Below are positions 25,617-34,195 of a stretch of 64,000 bases of DNA, piece by piece. Numbering within the stretch: the stretch's first letter is position 1; the number at the start of each line of letters is the position of its first letter. Source of the stretch: Rhizobium sp. CF080 (GTDB lineage: Bacteria; Pseudomonadota; Alphaproteobacteria; Rhizobiales; Rhizobiaceae). Made by a program: the position numbers and the translations under genes. The stretch covers positions 186,001-250,000 of the forward strand of contig NZ_AKKC02000002.1 of assembly GCF_000282095.2 (NCBI RefSeq), in the 5' to 3' direction. Under the pieces are notes generated by a model. The model searched no databases. It was given only the letters and a program-made list of their open reading frames with translations, and was not told the origin of the DNA.

Positions 25617-26606
25617 TTAGGCCGCTGCAAATTCGTCCGTCTTGTAGCGATAGGTGGTCGAGCAGAATTCGCAGGTGACGGCAATCTCGCCATCTTCCTC
25701 GCTTGCCTCGATCTCCTCGGCGCTGAAGCCCGAGAGAACGCCCTTGATCTTGTCGCGCGAGCAGCTGCAGCGATCGAATACCGGGTGCGGTGTGTAGACC
25801 CGGACGCCGCGCTCGTGGAAGAGGCGGAACAGCAGCCGCTCTATCGCGACCTGCGGGTCGGTCAGTTCGTCGGTGTCGATCGTCTCCACGAGCGTGCGGG
25901 CTTCGGCCCAGGCATCGTCAGAGGCCAAATCGATATCGCGCTCATCGCCATCGCCGCCATGCAGGTCCGGCTGGCGCATGCGCTCGGGCGCCTGCGGCAG
26001 GAACTGCGCGACCAGCCCGCCGGCCCGCCAGTTGTGGCGCGGCTTGCCGTCGGCATCGCGATCGAAGAGCTCGGCGACGCCGAGGCGAACCTTGGTCGGG
26101 ATCTGTTCCGACTGGCGGAAATAGACGCCGGCGATCTCCTCGAGCGAGGAGCCGTCGAGCGGCACGATGCCCTGATAGGGCTGCATGCCGCGGCCCTGGT
26201 CAATGGTGAAGGCCAGCACGCCCTGACCGAGAAGTTCGGCCGGCGAGGTCCTGCCTTCCCGGACCGCCGTAGCCAGGGCTTCCTCATCGTAACGGGCATA
26301 GGCGCGAAGACTGTCGGGCGTCGAGAAATCCGCAACCAGGAGATCGACGGGGCCGTCGCCCTTGGTCTGCACCGTGAACTTGCCGTCGAATTTCAGCGAG
26401 GTGCCGAGCAGGGCCGTCAGCACGATCGCTTCGGCAAGCAGCCGCGCGACCGGCCCGGGATATTCGTGACGGCCGAGGATGGAGTTTAACAGGGGGCCGA
26501 GCTGGACCGCACGGCCGCGCACGTCGAGACCCTCCACCTGGAAGGGAACAACCCGGTCGTCTCCGGCAAAGTCGAGTTCGTTGAGTTCCACAGTCGCTTC
26601 CGCCAT
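25617..26606 (-). CDS. hslO: Hsp33 redox-regulated chaperone
   Basis: This 329-residue protein is Hsp33. The C-terminal zinc centre reads CSCSRDKI then, after about 27 residues, CEFC, matching CxC...CxxC; oxidation of these cysteines releases zinc and turns on holdase activity. The N-terminal domain includes LAEAIVLTALLGTSLKFDGKF split here as LLGTSLKFDGKF. The ATG at 26606 has AAGGAGTGAAGTC upstream; earlier starts add a long low-quality tail. It lies downstream of argD-argF on the same strand, a common rhizobial order, with a 217-base gap. Confidence 0.95.
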   Translation of the reverse strand: MAEATVELNELDFAGDDRVVPFQVEGLDVRGRAVQLGPLLNSILGRHEYPGPVARLLAEAIVLTALLGTSLKFDGKFTVQTKGDGPVDLLVADFSTPDSLRAYARYDEEALATAVREGRTSPAELLGQGVLAFTIDQGRGMQPYQGIVPLDGSSLEEIAGVYFRQSEQIPTKVRLGVAELFDRDADGKPRHNWRAGGLVAQFLPQAPERMRQPDLHGGDGDERDIDLASDDAWAEARTLVETIDTDELTDPQVAIERLLFRLFHERGVRVYTPHPVFDRCSCSRDKIKGVLSGFSAEEIEASEEDGEIAVTCEFCSTTYRYKTDEFAAA

Positions 26607-26823
26607 GACTTCACTCCTTCGCGCCGACCCAAAAACCTTTACACAAGCGCCAGCCCGAGCGGAACCGCCGGCCGGAGGAAAAGACGTCGACGATGTGTGT
26701 TGGAACGCCAGTCCAGAGGACGGCGTATTGTTGAAAGCCGAGAGATGGGGGATTGCGGGGCGGAAATCAAGGCTCGATCGCCGCCGCCGGTTCTCCGCGT
26801 CCGCGCACCAGGGACGTTGGCGC

Positions 26824-27741
26824 TCAGACGGCGCCGAAGCACCAGGCGAGAATGGATTTCTGCGCGTGCAGGCGATTTTCGGCTTCGTCGAAGACGACCG
26901 ACTGCGGACCGTCAATCACCTCGTCGGTCACTTCCTCGCCGCGATGGGCTGGCAGGCAGTGCATGAACACCGCCTCCTTGTCGGCCCGCTTCATCAGGTC
27001 CGCATTGACCTGGAAGGGCTGGAAGACGTTGTGGCCGCGCGCCTTGTGCTCCTGGTTCATGGAGACCCAGGTATCGGTGACGACGCAATCGGCGCCGGCG
27101 ACCGCGCGCTCGGCGTCATGGCAGAGCATGATGTTGCCGCCATTGTTGCGCGCCCAGTTGAGGAACTTGTCGTGCGGCTCGGAGCCCATCGGCACGGCCA
27201 TGTTCATGCGGTAGCCGAAACGCGCGGCACCCTCCACGAAGGAATGCAGGACGTTGTTGCCGTCGCCGGTCCAGGCGATCGTCTTGCCGGCGATCGGGCC
27301 GCGATGCTCCTCGTAGGTCATGATGTCCGCCATGATCTGGCAGGGATGCGTGTCGTCCGTCAGCGCGTTGATGACCGGCACTGTCGCGTGCTCGGCAAGT
27401 TCCAGCATGCGGGCATGGTCCGTGGTGCGGATCATGATGGCATCGACATAACGCGACAGAACCTTTGCAGTGTCGCCGATCGTCTCGGCGCGGCCGAGCT
27501 GCATTTCGGTGCCCGACAGGAACAGCGTCTCGCCGCCGAGCTGGCGCATGCCGACATCGAAGGAGACGCGGGTGCGGGTGGAGGGTTTTTCGAAGATCAT
27601 CGCCAGCATCTTGCCAGCGAGCGGCTTTTCCGCCGTGCCCGCCTTGGTGGCCTGCTTACGGATCTTCGCGTCGTCGAGGATCGCCCTGAGGTCTGCCGAG
27701 GAAACGACGGAGAGATCGAGAAAATGCTTCGGAGATGCCAT
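26824..27741 (-). CDS. argF: Ornithine carbamoyltransferase
   Basis: This 305-residue protein transfers the carbamoyl group to ornithine in arginine synthesis. It has the carbamoyl-phosphate motif [12 protein letters not shown], the HPCQ motif in [11 protein letters not shown], and the ornithine/transition segment [13 protein letters not shown]. Length is normal. It starts 54 bases after argD and is co-directional with it, forming argDF. Confidence 0.96.
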   Translation of the reverse strand: MASPKHFLDLSVVSSADLRAILDDAKIRKQATKAGTAEKPLAGKMLAMIFEKPSTRTRVSFDVGMRQLGGETLFLSGTEMQLGRAETIGDTAKVLSRYVDAIMIRTTDHARMLELAEHATVPVINALTDDTHPCQIMADIMTYEEHRGPIAGKTIAWTGDGNNVLHSFVEGAARFGYRMNMAVPMGSEPHDKFLNWARNNGGNIMLCHDAERAVAGADCVVTDTWVSMNQEHKARGHNVFQPFQVNADLMKRADKEAVFMHCLPAHRGEEVTDEVIDGPQSVVFDEAENRLHAQKSILAWCFGAV

Positions 27742-27795
27742 TTGATGTTCCCTGTGAAGAGGGAAACCTACAACGGCGTCCCCCTTTTTGCCCGC

Positions 27796-28992
27796 TCAGG
27801 CCGATTTCTTCATCTCGGATGCGGAAAGCTCTTCCGCCGCCTTCTCGATGCGGGCAAGCCCTTCGCGCGCTTCCTCCGCCGTCACTGTGAGCGGTGGCAG
27901 GAGACGCACCACGTTGTCGCCGGCCGGAACGGCAAGCATATGTTCGCCGCGCATGGCGGCAACCAGATCACCCGCGGGCACTTTCGCCTTCATGCCGAGC
28001 AGCAGGCCTTCGCCACGGATGTCCTCGATGACATTTGGGAAACGGTCCTTGAGGCTGGCGAGCCCCTGGCGCAAAACAAGGGCGATGTCGCGGACGTTTT
28101 CAAGGAAACCGTCACCCAGGATCACGTCGAGCACCGCATTGCCGACCGCCATGGCCAGCGGATTGCCGCCATAGGTCGTGCCGTGAGTGCCGGCCGTCAT
28201 GCCCGAGGCTGCTTCCGCGGTCGCAAGGCAGGCGCCGAGCGGGAAACCGCCGCCGATACCCTTGGCGAGCGCCATGATGTCCGGCGTCACGCCCGTCCAT
28301 TCATAAGCGAACAGCTTGCCGGTACGGCCGACGCCGGTCTGGACCTCGTCGAAGATCAGGAGCAGACCATTGTCGTCGCAGATCTGGCGCAGCGCAGCCA
28401 AGAATTCCTTCGGAACCGGCCGGATACCGCCTTCGCCCTGGATCGGCTCGATGAGGATCGCTGCCGTCTTTTCGGTTATCGCAGCCTTCAGGGCGTCCAT
28501 GTCGCCGAACGGTACCTGGTCGAAACCTTCGACCTTCGGCCCGAAACCTTCGAGATATTTCGCCTGGCCGCCGGCTGCGATGGTCGCAAGGGTACGGCCA
28601 TGGAAGGCACCTTCGAAGGTGACGATGTGGAAGCGCTCCGGATGGCCTTTCACGAACTGATAGCGGCGCGCCGTCTTTATGGCGCATTCCAGCGCCTCGG
28701 CGCCGGAATTGGTGAAGAACACCTTGTCCGCGAAAGAGTTGTCGGCGAGACGACGCGATAGCGTCTCCTGGCCCGGCTGTTCGAAAAGGTTGGACGTGTG
28801 CCAGACCTTGTCGGCCTGCGCCTTCAGCGCGCCGACGAGATGCGGGTGGGCATAACCGAGCGAATTGACGGCGATGCCGGAACCAAAGTCGAGATATCGC
28901 TCTCCACTTTCCGTCACAAGCCATACGCCCTCGCCGCGCTCGAAGCGCAGCGGAGCCCGGGCAAACGTGTCGAAAAGCGCGGCTTCAGCCAT
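27796..28992 (-). CDS. argD: Acetylornithine aminotransferase
   Basis: This 398-residue class III aminotransferase converts N-acetylglutamate semialdehyde to N-acetylornithine with PLP. It shows [38 protein letters not shown] and the PLP lysine in [20 protein letters not shown] precedes the ATG at 28992 by 10 bases. It is the first gene of argDF and has two hairpins with T-tracts in its leader. Confidence 0.95.
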   Translation of the reverse strand: MAEAALFDTFARAPLRFERGEGVWLVTESGERYLDFGSGIAVNSLGYAHPHLVGALKAQADKVWHTSNLFEQPGQETLSRRLADNSFADKVFFTNSGAEALECAIKTARRYQFVKGHPERFHIVTFEGAFHGRTLATIAAGGQAKYLEGFGPKVEGFDQVPFGDMDALKAAITEKTAAILIEPIQGEGGIRPVPKEFLAALRQICDDNGLLLIFDEVQTGVGRTGKLFAYEWTGVTPDIMALAKGIGGGFPLGACLATAEAASGMTAGTHGTTYGGNPLAMAVGNAVLDVILGDGFLENVRDIALVLRQGLASLKDRFPNVIEDIRGEGLLLGMKAKVPAGDLVAAMRGEHMLAVPAGDNVVRLLPPLTVTAEEAREGLARIEKAAEELSASEMKKSA

Positions 28993-29017
28993 GGCGACAT
29001 CACTCCTCTAGGCAGTC

Positions 29018-29038
29018 AAAAGGCCCACAAAACGGGCC
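29018..29038 (-). other. argD leader hairpin 1 with T-run
   Basis: On the minus strand GGCCC, a 7-base loop and GGGCC are followed directly by TTTT, 25 bases before the argD start. It looks like a short intrinsic terminator or attenuator. Confidence 0.5.
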
Positions 29039-29040
29039 GG

Positions 29041-29070
29041 AAAAATCAAAAATGCCGCCCACTGGGCGGC
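29041..29070 (-). other. argD leader hairpin 2 with T-runs
   Basis: On the minus strand GCCGCCC, AGT and GGGCGGC form a 7-base-pair stem followed by ATTTTTGATTTTT. It lies just upstream of hairpin 1. Two such structures in tandem suggest premature termination in the argDF leader. Confidence 0.55.
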
Positions 29071-29171
29071 GGAGGCACTATCGGGGTTTAGGCCCTCAAT
29101 GTCAACAAAGCTCGGCATTTTAGGCGAGTTTGGGCCGCCAAGTGGCAGGCGCCGGCTTATGTGACAAAAAT

Positions 29172-29247
29172 GACTCTCCGTGACAGCAAGTTGGGGAAAA
29201 CCACGAAATCGATTCCCGCAGATTCTTCCGACTCTTGCCACGGAGTC
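29172..29247. promoter_or_regulatory. Cluster of five GANTC (CcrM) sites upstream of gcrA
   Basis: GACTC at 29172, GATTC at 29211, GATTC at 29221, GACTC at 29230 and GAGTC at 29243 lie within 76 bases. GANTC is methylated by CcrM in alphaproteobacteria, and GcrA acts at such promoters. The density suggests cell-cycle control of gcrA or argD. Confidence 0.7.
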
Positions 29248-29261
29248 AGCCTCACACTAGG

Positions 29262-29276
29262 TTAAAGATCAATTAC
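29262..29276 (+). promoter_or_regulatory. CtrA-like box upstream of gcrA
   Basis: TTAA-AGATCAA-TTAC matches the CtrA full-site pattern TTAA-N7-TTAA at 7 of 8 fixed bases. CtrA represses gcrA in Caulobacter; the same link here is inferred. Confidence 0.5.
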
Positions 29277-29324
29277 TAGACTGCATGCGGCGGAACTAGT
29301 CACCTCAAGCATAGATATAGTGGG

Positions 29325-29347
29325 TGCTGCGAAATGATTTCGCAGCA
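29325..29347. promoter_or_regulatory. 23-base perfect palindrome in the gcrA leader
   Basis: TGCTGCGAAAT and ATTTCGCAGCA flank a single central G, giving 11-base arms. It lies 51 bases before the gcrA ATG and just after a TATAGT (29316-29321) that could be a -10 element. It may be an operator at the transcription start or a hairpin at the mRNA 5' end. Confidence 0.6.
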
Positions 29348-29397
29348 AAGGTGGAAGGATTCTGCATGCCAGCAACGTTCAAAGGCGGAGAACGGGC

Positions 29398-29934
29398 ATG
29401 AACTGGACAGACGAGCGTGTCGAGAAGCTCAAAAGATTGTGGTCGGAGGGCCTGAGTGCCAGCCAGATCGCAGCACAACTCGGAGGCGTAAGCCGAAATG
29501 CCGTGATCGGCAAGGTGCATCGTCTCAGCCTGCCAGGCCGGGCGAAAGCCGGCGGCACGGTAGCAACCGGCCGTGCATCGGCGGCCAAGCGTACGACATC
29601 GGCGCCGCGGGCTCCGAACTATGCATCGCGCGTCACGACCCGGACCGTTACTCGGGCCGTCGGCGCGACGATGGTGAAGGAAGAAGTCGAGATCGAACCC
29701 TATCAGGAGATGGAATATCGTCCCGCCTCCAACGTGGTGGTGCCGATTTCCCGTCGCCTCGCATTGACCGAACTTACCGAGCGCACCTGCAAGTGGCCGG
29801 TCGGTGATCCGCTCAAGGAAGACTTCCACTTCTGCGGCTGTGAATCCCCGGATGCCTCGCCCTATTGCGGTTATCACGCAAAGCTCGCTTACCAGCCGGT
29901 CAACGAGCGCCGCAAGGTTGCAGCTCGGGTCTGA
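29398..29934 (+). CDS. gcrA: GcrA cell-cycle regulator
   Basis: This 178-residue protein opens with the GcrA helix-turn-helix MNWTDERVEKLKRLWSEGLS and AAQLGGVSRNAVIGKVHRL, has a basic, low-complexity middle and ends with the conserved sigma-70-binding part LTERTCKWPVGDP and FCGCESP...PYCGYHAKLAYQP. GcrA contacts RNA polymerase sigma-70 and activates promoters carrying methylated GANTC sites. Its own upstream region contains five such sites. GGAG lies 9 bases before the ATG. A T-tailed hairpin follows the gene. Confidence 0.95.
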   Translation: MNWTDERVEKLKRLWSEGLSASQIAAQLGGVSRNAVIGKVHRLSLPGRAKAGGTVATGRASAAKRTTSAPRAPNYASRVTTRTVTRAVGATMVKEEVEIEPYQEMEYRPASNVVVPISRRLALTELTERTCKWPVGDPLKEDFHFCGCESPDASPYCGYHAKLAYQPVNERRKVAARV

Positions 29935-29965
29935 GCGGCCGCGCCGACACGAGGGCAAGATCGAA

Positions 29966-29989
29966 GGCGGGCTTAAGGCCCGCTTTTTT
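29966..29989 (+). terminator. Intrinsic terminator after gcrA
   Basis: GCGGGC, loop TTAAG and GCCCGC are followed by six T residues, 33 bases after the gcrA stop. Confidence 0.85.
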
Positions 29990-30123
29990 GTTGCGCATGG
30001 CAGGTATGCCGGTAGAGCCTTGCTCCAGAGCCACAACCCGCCTATTTTGGAGACAGCGAGGACGACCTCCCCCATTCGGGCAGAAACTCCGGGACGGCCC
30101 GGAAAGCACCCCAGGAGGTCATC

Positions 30124-30561
30124 ATGCGCTCGACACGCGACCGTATCCGCCATGCCATCAGCTTCGAACTGATCGGGCTCGCTCTCATCACACCGCTCGG
30201 CTCTTTGGCCTTCGGCATGCCAGCCGCCGATATCGGTGTGGTCGGCATCGGCAGCGCGACGATCGCCACCGGATGGAACTATCTCTACAATCTCGGCTTC
30301 GATCACCTGATGCAGCGCTTCACCGGCGGCACGCAGAAAAACACCGCGATACGCGTAGCGCATGCGGTGCTGTTCGAGCTTGGTCTGCTGATCGCGCTTC
30401 TGCCGCTGATCGCCTGGTATCTCGACATCAGCCTCATCCATGCGCTGACGATGGATGTCTCGTTCGCGGTCTTTTACGTGGTCTATGCCTTCGTATTCAA
30501 CTGGGCCTATGACCGGATCTTCCCGCTGCCGGAATGGCAACGGCAGACCGAGGCGGCTTAA
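30124..30561 (+). CDS. PACE-family multidrug/biocide efflux transporter
   Basis: This 145-residue membrane protein has four hydrophobic helices arranged as two repeats (bacterial transmembrane pair domain). Each repeat shows the PACE signatures: RIRHAISFELIG then WNYLYNLGFD in the first, RVAHAVLFELG then FNWAYDRIFP in the second. PACE proteins such as AceI export chlorhexidine or, naturally, short-chain diamines, using the proton gradient; the Glu in FE is the key residue. AGGAGG lies 6 bases before the ATG. No regulator is adjacent. Confidence 0.85.
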   Translation: MRSTRDRIRHAISFELIGLALITPLGSLAFGMPAADIGVVGIGSATIATGWNYLYNLGFDHLMQRFTGGTQKNTAIRVAHAVLFELGLLIALLPLIAWYLDISLIHALTMDVSFAVFYVVYAFVFNWAYDRIFPLPEWQRQTEAA

Positions 30562-30570
30562 AGCCGCCTC
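30550..30570. terminator. Hairpin shared by the convergent PACE gene and phoB
   Basis: GAGGCGGC, loop TTAAA and GCCGCCTC form an 8-base-pair stem that includes the PACE stop codon and ends at the phoB stop. No T-run is present on either strand. Confidence 0.5.
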
Positions 30571-30571
30571 C

Positions 30572-31255
30572 TCAGGATTCCATCGAGTAACCCGCGCCGC
30601 GGACGGTGCGGATGACATCCTGCATGTTGGAGAAGTTGAGCGCCTTCCTGAGGCGCCCGACATGCACGTCGACGGTACGCTCGTCGACATAGATGTCGTG
30701 ACCCCAGACGCCGTCCAGAAGCTGCGAACGCGAAAAGACGCGGCCGGGCGAGGCCATCAGGAATTCCAGAAGGCGGAATTCGGTCGGGCCCAGGCGCACT
30801 TCGCGGCTCTTGCGGTGAACGCGATGGGTTTCCCGGTCGAGTTCGATATCGCCGCAGCGGAGCACGCTGGAGAGCACTTCGGGGCGGGCACGGCGGAGCA
30901 TCGCCTTGACGCGGGCCATCAGTTCCGGCGTCGAGAACGGCTTCACCACATAGTCGTCGGCACCGGTGGCGAGGCCGCGAACACGTTCGCTCTCCTCGCC
31001 GCGGGCCGTCAGCATGATGATCGGCAGGCGCTCCGTTTCCGAGCGCATGCGCAGCCGGCGGCAGAGTTCGATGCCGGAAACACCGGGCAGCATCCAGTCG
31101 AGTATCAGAAGATCCGGCGTACGCTCCTGAAGCCGGATCTCGGCTTCATCCCCCCGCAAGATCGTCTCGACCTCATAACCTTCCGCTTCGAGATTGTAGC
31201 GAAGAAGCACGCTGAGTGCTTCTTCGTCCTCCACCACCGCGATTTTAGGCAGCAT
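30572..31255 (-). CDS. phoB: Phosphate regulon response regulator PhoB
   Basis: This 227-residue OmpR-type regulator has a receiver domain with acidic pocket VVEDEE, phospho-acceptor Asp at about 53 in LILDWMLPGVSG and Lys in DYVVKPFS, then a winged helix with SRSQLLDGVWGHDIYVDERTVDVH (cut: GHDIYVDERTVDVHVGRLRK). It binds Pho boxes when phosphorylated by PhoR. It closes the phoR-pstSCAB-phoU-phoB block on the minus strand, so it is probably co-expressed with the transporter. Confidence 0.96.
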   Translation of the reverse strand: MLPKIAVVEDEEALSVLLRYNLEAEGYEVETILRGDEAEIRLQERTPDLLILDWMLPGVSGIELCRRLRMRSETERLPIIMLTARGEESERVRGLATGADDYVVKPFSTPELMARVKAMLRRARPEVLSSVLRCGDIELDRETHRVHRKSREVRLGPTEFRLLEFLMASPGRVFSRSQLLDGVWGHDIYVDERTVDVHVGRLRKALNFSNMQDVIRTVRGAGYSMES

Positions 31256-31287
31256 TTCAGCTCTGCTCCGTCAGCATTCCATCATCA

Positions 31288-32001
31288 TTATTCGGTGATC
31301 GCGCCGAGCGTGTTCGACGAGTCGTCCTTCGGACGATCGCCTTCCGGCTGGGCGCCTGTCGTCATGTAGTAGATGGTCTCGGCGATGTTGGTGGCGTGGT
31401 CGCCGATACGCTCGATGTTCTTGGCGCAGAACAGGAGGTGCGTGCAGGTGGTGATGTTGCGCGGATCCTCCATCATATAGGTGAGGAGTTCGCGGAACAG
31501 CGAGGTGTACATTGCGTCGATTTCCTCGTCGCGGATGCGGATCGCCTCGGCCTTTTCCGCCGAACGCGTCGCATAGACGTCGAGGACGTCCTTGAGCTGC
31601 ACGAGGGCGAGATCGGAGAGATGTTCGAGGCCGCGGGCGAGCTTGCGCGGAACGCCGGTGCCCTGAACCGCGATGACGCGCTTGGCGGTGTTCTTGCCAA
31701 GGTCGCCGACGCGCTCCAGATCGGAGGCGATGCGCAGCGAACCGACGATCTCGCGAAGGTCGGCTGCCACGGGCTGGCGGCGGGCGATCGTGATGATCGC
31801 CTTGTCGCCGATCTCGCGCTCGGCGTGATCGAGGATCACGTCATCGGAGATGACCTTCTGCGCGAGTGCGGCGTCGGAGTTGACCAGCGCCCGCACGGCG
31901 TCCGAGCACATCTGCTCGGCGAGGCCGCCCATTTCGGAAATGCGGCGGCTCAGGTATTTCAGTTCGTCGTCATAAGCCGACAGGATATGGGTCGATGCCA
32001 T
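31288..32001 (-). CDS. phoU: Phosphate signalling protein PhoU
   Basis: This 237-residue protein consists of two three-helix PhoU bundles, with the metal-binding-type motifs EREIGDKAIITIARRQPVAADLR shown here by its core RRQPVAADLR in the first and HLLFCAKNIERIGDHATNIAE by its core IERIGDHATNI in the second. PhoU links the Pst transporter to PhoR and dampens signalling when phosphate is plentiful. It lies between pstB and phoB. Confidence 0.96.
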   Translation of the reverse strand: MASTHILSAYDDELKYLSRRISEMGGLAEQMCSDAVRALVNSDAALAQKVISDDVILDHAEREIGDKAIITIARRQPVAADLREIVGSLRIASDLERVGDLGKNTAKRVIAVQGTGVPRKLARGLEHLSDLALVQLKDVLDVYATRSAEKAEAIRIRDEEIDAMYTSLFRELLTYMMEDPRNITTCTHLLFCAKNIERIGDHATNIAETIYYMTTGAQPEGDRPKDDSSNTLGAITE

Positions 32002-32046
32002 CTTCTAGTCCTCAAAATTGATTTTCAGGCGGCACAGTCGGCTGGA

Positions 32047-32862
32047 TCAGCCGAAACGGCCCATGATGTAATCCTGTGTGCGCTGGTCGTCGGGGTTGGT
32101 GAACATCTTGTCAGTATCGTTCTCCTCGACGAGCTGGCCGAGATGGAACATGGCGGTGCGCTGCGACACGCGGGCGGCCTGCTGCATCGAGTGCGTCACG
32201 ATGACGATCGTGTAGTTGGCACGCAACTCGTGGATGAGTTCTTCAACCTTGGCGGTCGCGATCGGGTCGAGAGCCGAACAGGGTTCGTCCATCAGGATGA
32301 CTTCCGGCGACACGGCGATCGCGCGGGCAATGCACAGACGCTGCTGCTGACCGCCGGAGAGACCGGTGCCGGATTCATGCAGGCGATCCTTGACTTCACC
32401 CCAGAGGCCGGCGCGCTGCAGGCTCGCCTCGACGATCTGGTCCATGTCGGCCTTGTTCTTGGAAAGACCGTGGATGCGCGGACCGTAGGAAATGTTCTCG
32501 TAGATGGTCTTCGGGAACGGGTTCGGCTTCTGGAAGACCATGCCAACACGGGCGCGAAGTTCCACGACGTCGATCGCCTGGTCGTAGATATCGTCCGTGT
32601 CGAGGGTGATCTTGCCGGTGACGCGGCAGTGCTCGATCGTGTCGTTCATACGGTTGAGGCAACGCAGGAAGGTGGACTTGCCGCAACCGGAAGGACCGAT
32701 GAGAGCTGTCACAGTGTTTTCGCGAACGTTGAGGTTCACGTCGAAAAGCGCACGCTTCTCGCCGTAATACACCGAAACGTCCTTGCCGATCATCTTGTGG
32801 GAAGCATCGCTCATCTTTTGGTCCAGCGCCTTTTCAACTGCTGATTCTGACATCATATTCAT
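32047..32862 (-). CDS. pstB: Phosphate ABC importer ATP-binding protein PstB
   Basis: This 271-residue ABC ATPase has Walker [13 protein letters not shown], the PstB-typical [16 protein letters not shown]-loop, signature [14 protein letters not shown], Walker [14 protein letters not shown] and H-loop VTHSMQQAA. The ATG at 32862 is chosen because AAGGAG lies 7 bases upstream; the ATG at 32868 is only one base away from it. It overlaps no neighbour and follows pstA by 13 bases. Confidence 0.96.
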   Translation of the reverse strand: MNMMSESAVEKALDQKMSDASHKMIGKDVSVYYGEKRALFDVNLNVRENTVTALIGPSGCGKSTFLRCLNRMNDTIEHCRVTGKITLDTDDIYDQAIDVVELRARVGMVFQKPNPFPKTIYENISYGPRIHGLSKNKADMDQIVEASLQRAGLWGEVKDRLHESGTGLSGGQQQRLCIARAIAVSPEVILMDEPCSALDPIATAKVEELIHELRANYTIVIVTHSMQQAARVSQRTAMFHLGQLVEENDTDKMFTNPDDQRTQDYIMGRFG

Positions 32863-32875
32863 TGTCATACTCCTT

Positions 32876-34195
32876 CTACCAACGCCGCTCGAAGCGACGC
32901 CGCAAGAGAATTGCGCCAACATTCATTAGGATGAGGAACAGGAGCAGGATGATGATTGCTCCCGAGGTACGCTCGACGAACGCGCGCTCCGCTTCGTTCG
33001 CCCACATGTAGATCTGTACCGGCAGCGCCGTCGAAGGATCGAGCGGCGTCGTCGGATAGTTGGCGACGAACGCCACCATGCCGATCAAAAGCAGCGGAGC
33101 GGTTTCGCCGAGTGCGTGGGCGAGACCGATGATCGTACCAGTCAGGATGCCGGGCATGGCAAGCGGCAGGACATGGTGGAAGATCGTCTGCATCTTGGAT
33201 GCGCCCAGCCCGAGGGCCGCTGCGCGGATCGAAGGCGGCACAGCCTTCAATGCTGCACGGGTCGCGATGATGATCGTCGGCAGGGTCATCAGGGTGAGCA
33301 CAAGACCGCCGACCAAGGAGGCGGAACGGGGCAGGCCCATGAAATTGACGAAGACCGCCAAGCCGAGCAGACCGTAGACGATCGAGGGAACGGCCGCGAG
33401 GTTGTTGATGTTCACCTCGATCAGGTCGGTGAACTTGTTCTTCGGGGCGAATTCCTCAAGATAGATCGAGGCCGCGACGCCGATCGGCAGCGCCAGGACG
33501 AGCACGATCAGCATCATGTAGAACGAGCCGATCAGGGCGACGCCAACGCCGGCGGCTTCCGGACGGCTCGATGCGCCGTTGACGAAGATGCCGCCATTGA
33601 AGTGCTTGGCAAGCGCGCCGCTATCGGAGAGCTGCTTCATCCAGCCGAGCTGCTGGTCGTTGATCTTGCGGTTCTCCTGGCTGACGGTGAGGTCGATCTG
33701 GCCCTTGTAGGCAGAGTCGATATCGCCGGAAGCGAGCAATCTTACCGTCTGCGTCGTACCGATGATCGCCGGATTGGCGACGACCAGGTCACGCAGCTGA
33801 ACACGGACGCCATCCGACAGCATCTGGCCGATCGCACGGGCAGCGACACGGTCGTCCACGCTGGCGTTGAGCAGCTTGGCGAGCGCGTTGCGGGCGACGA
33901 CCGGATAGTTCGCCGTCATCAGCTTCTGCGGATTGGTGGCACGTTCGTTCTGCGGGTCGATGATCTGCTGCGAGAACTCGACCGGCATGGTGATCATGGT
34001 CTGCTGGAAGGCGGTGTAACCCTTGGATACCACCGACCAGAGGAGAAGCATCAGGAAGATGATGCCGAAGGAAAGCGCGGCGATGCCATAGGCGCGGAAG
34101 CGACGTTCGGCGGCGTAACGGCCCTTGATGCCGATATCGCGACGGATGGACTTGGCCTTGGGGATGCCGGCGGCGGGAGAAACCACATCGGTCAT
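32876..34195 (-). CDS. pstA: Phosphate ABC importer permease PstA
   Basis: This 439-residue permease has an extended N-terminal region with a first helix near residues 36-58 and a large periplasmic loop, then a five-helix core with the coupling loop [21 protein letters not shown]. The long loop is typical of the rhizobial type. The ATG at 34195 overlaps the pstC stop by 4 bases (ATGA), so the two permeases are translationally coupled. Confidence 0.94.
   Translation of the reverse strand: MTDVVSPAAGIPKAKSIRRDIGIKGRYAAERRFRAYGIAALSFGIIFLMLLLWSVVSKGYTAFQQTMITMPVEFSQQIIDPQNERATNPQKLMTANYPVVARNALAKLLNASVDDRVAARAIGQMLSDGVRVQLRDLVVANPAIIGTTQTVRLLASGDIDSAYKGQIDLTVSQENRKINDQQLGWMKQLSDSGALAKHFNGGIFVNGASSRPEAAGVGVALIGSFYMMLIVLVLALPIGVAASIYLEEFAPKNKFTDLIEVNINNLAAVPSIVYGLLGLAVFVNFMGLPRSASLVGGLVLTLMTLPTIIIATRAALKAVPPSIRAAALGLGASKMQTIFHHVLPLAMPGILTGTIIGLAHALGETAPLLLIGMVAFVANYPTTPLDPSTALPVQIYMWANEAERAFVERTSGAIIILLLFLILMNVGAILLRRRFERRW

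Larger units (their letters stand above)
28993..29397. other. 405-base intergenic region between divergent argD and gcrA
   Basis: No gene is visible. On the argD side lie two leader hairpins with T-tracts. In the centre is a cluster of five GANTC methylation sites. On the gcrA side lie a CtrA-like box and a 23-base palindrome. Each is listed separately. Confidence 0.7.

Noticed and set aside
26479..28761. Plus-strand open frame of 760 codons across hslO, argF and argD
   Set aside because: It is antisense to three clear genes and arises from high-GC codon bias.
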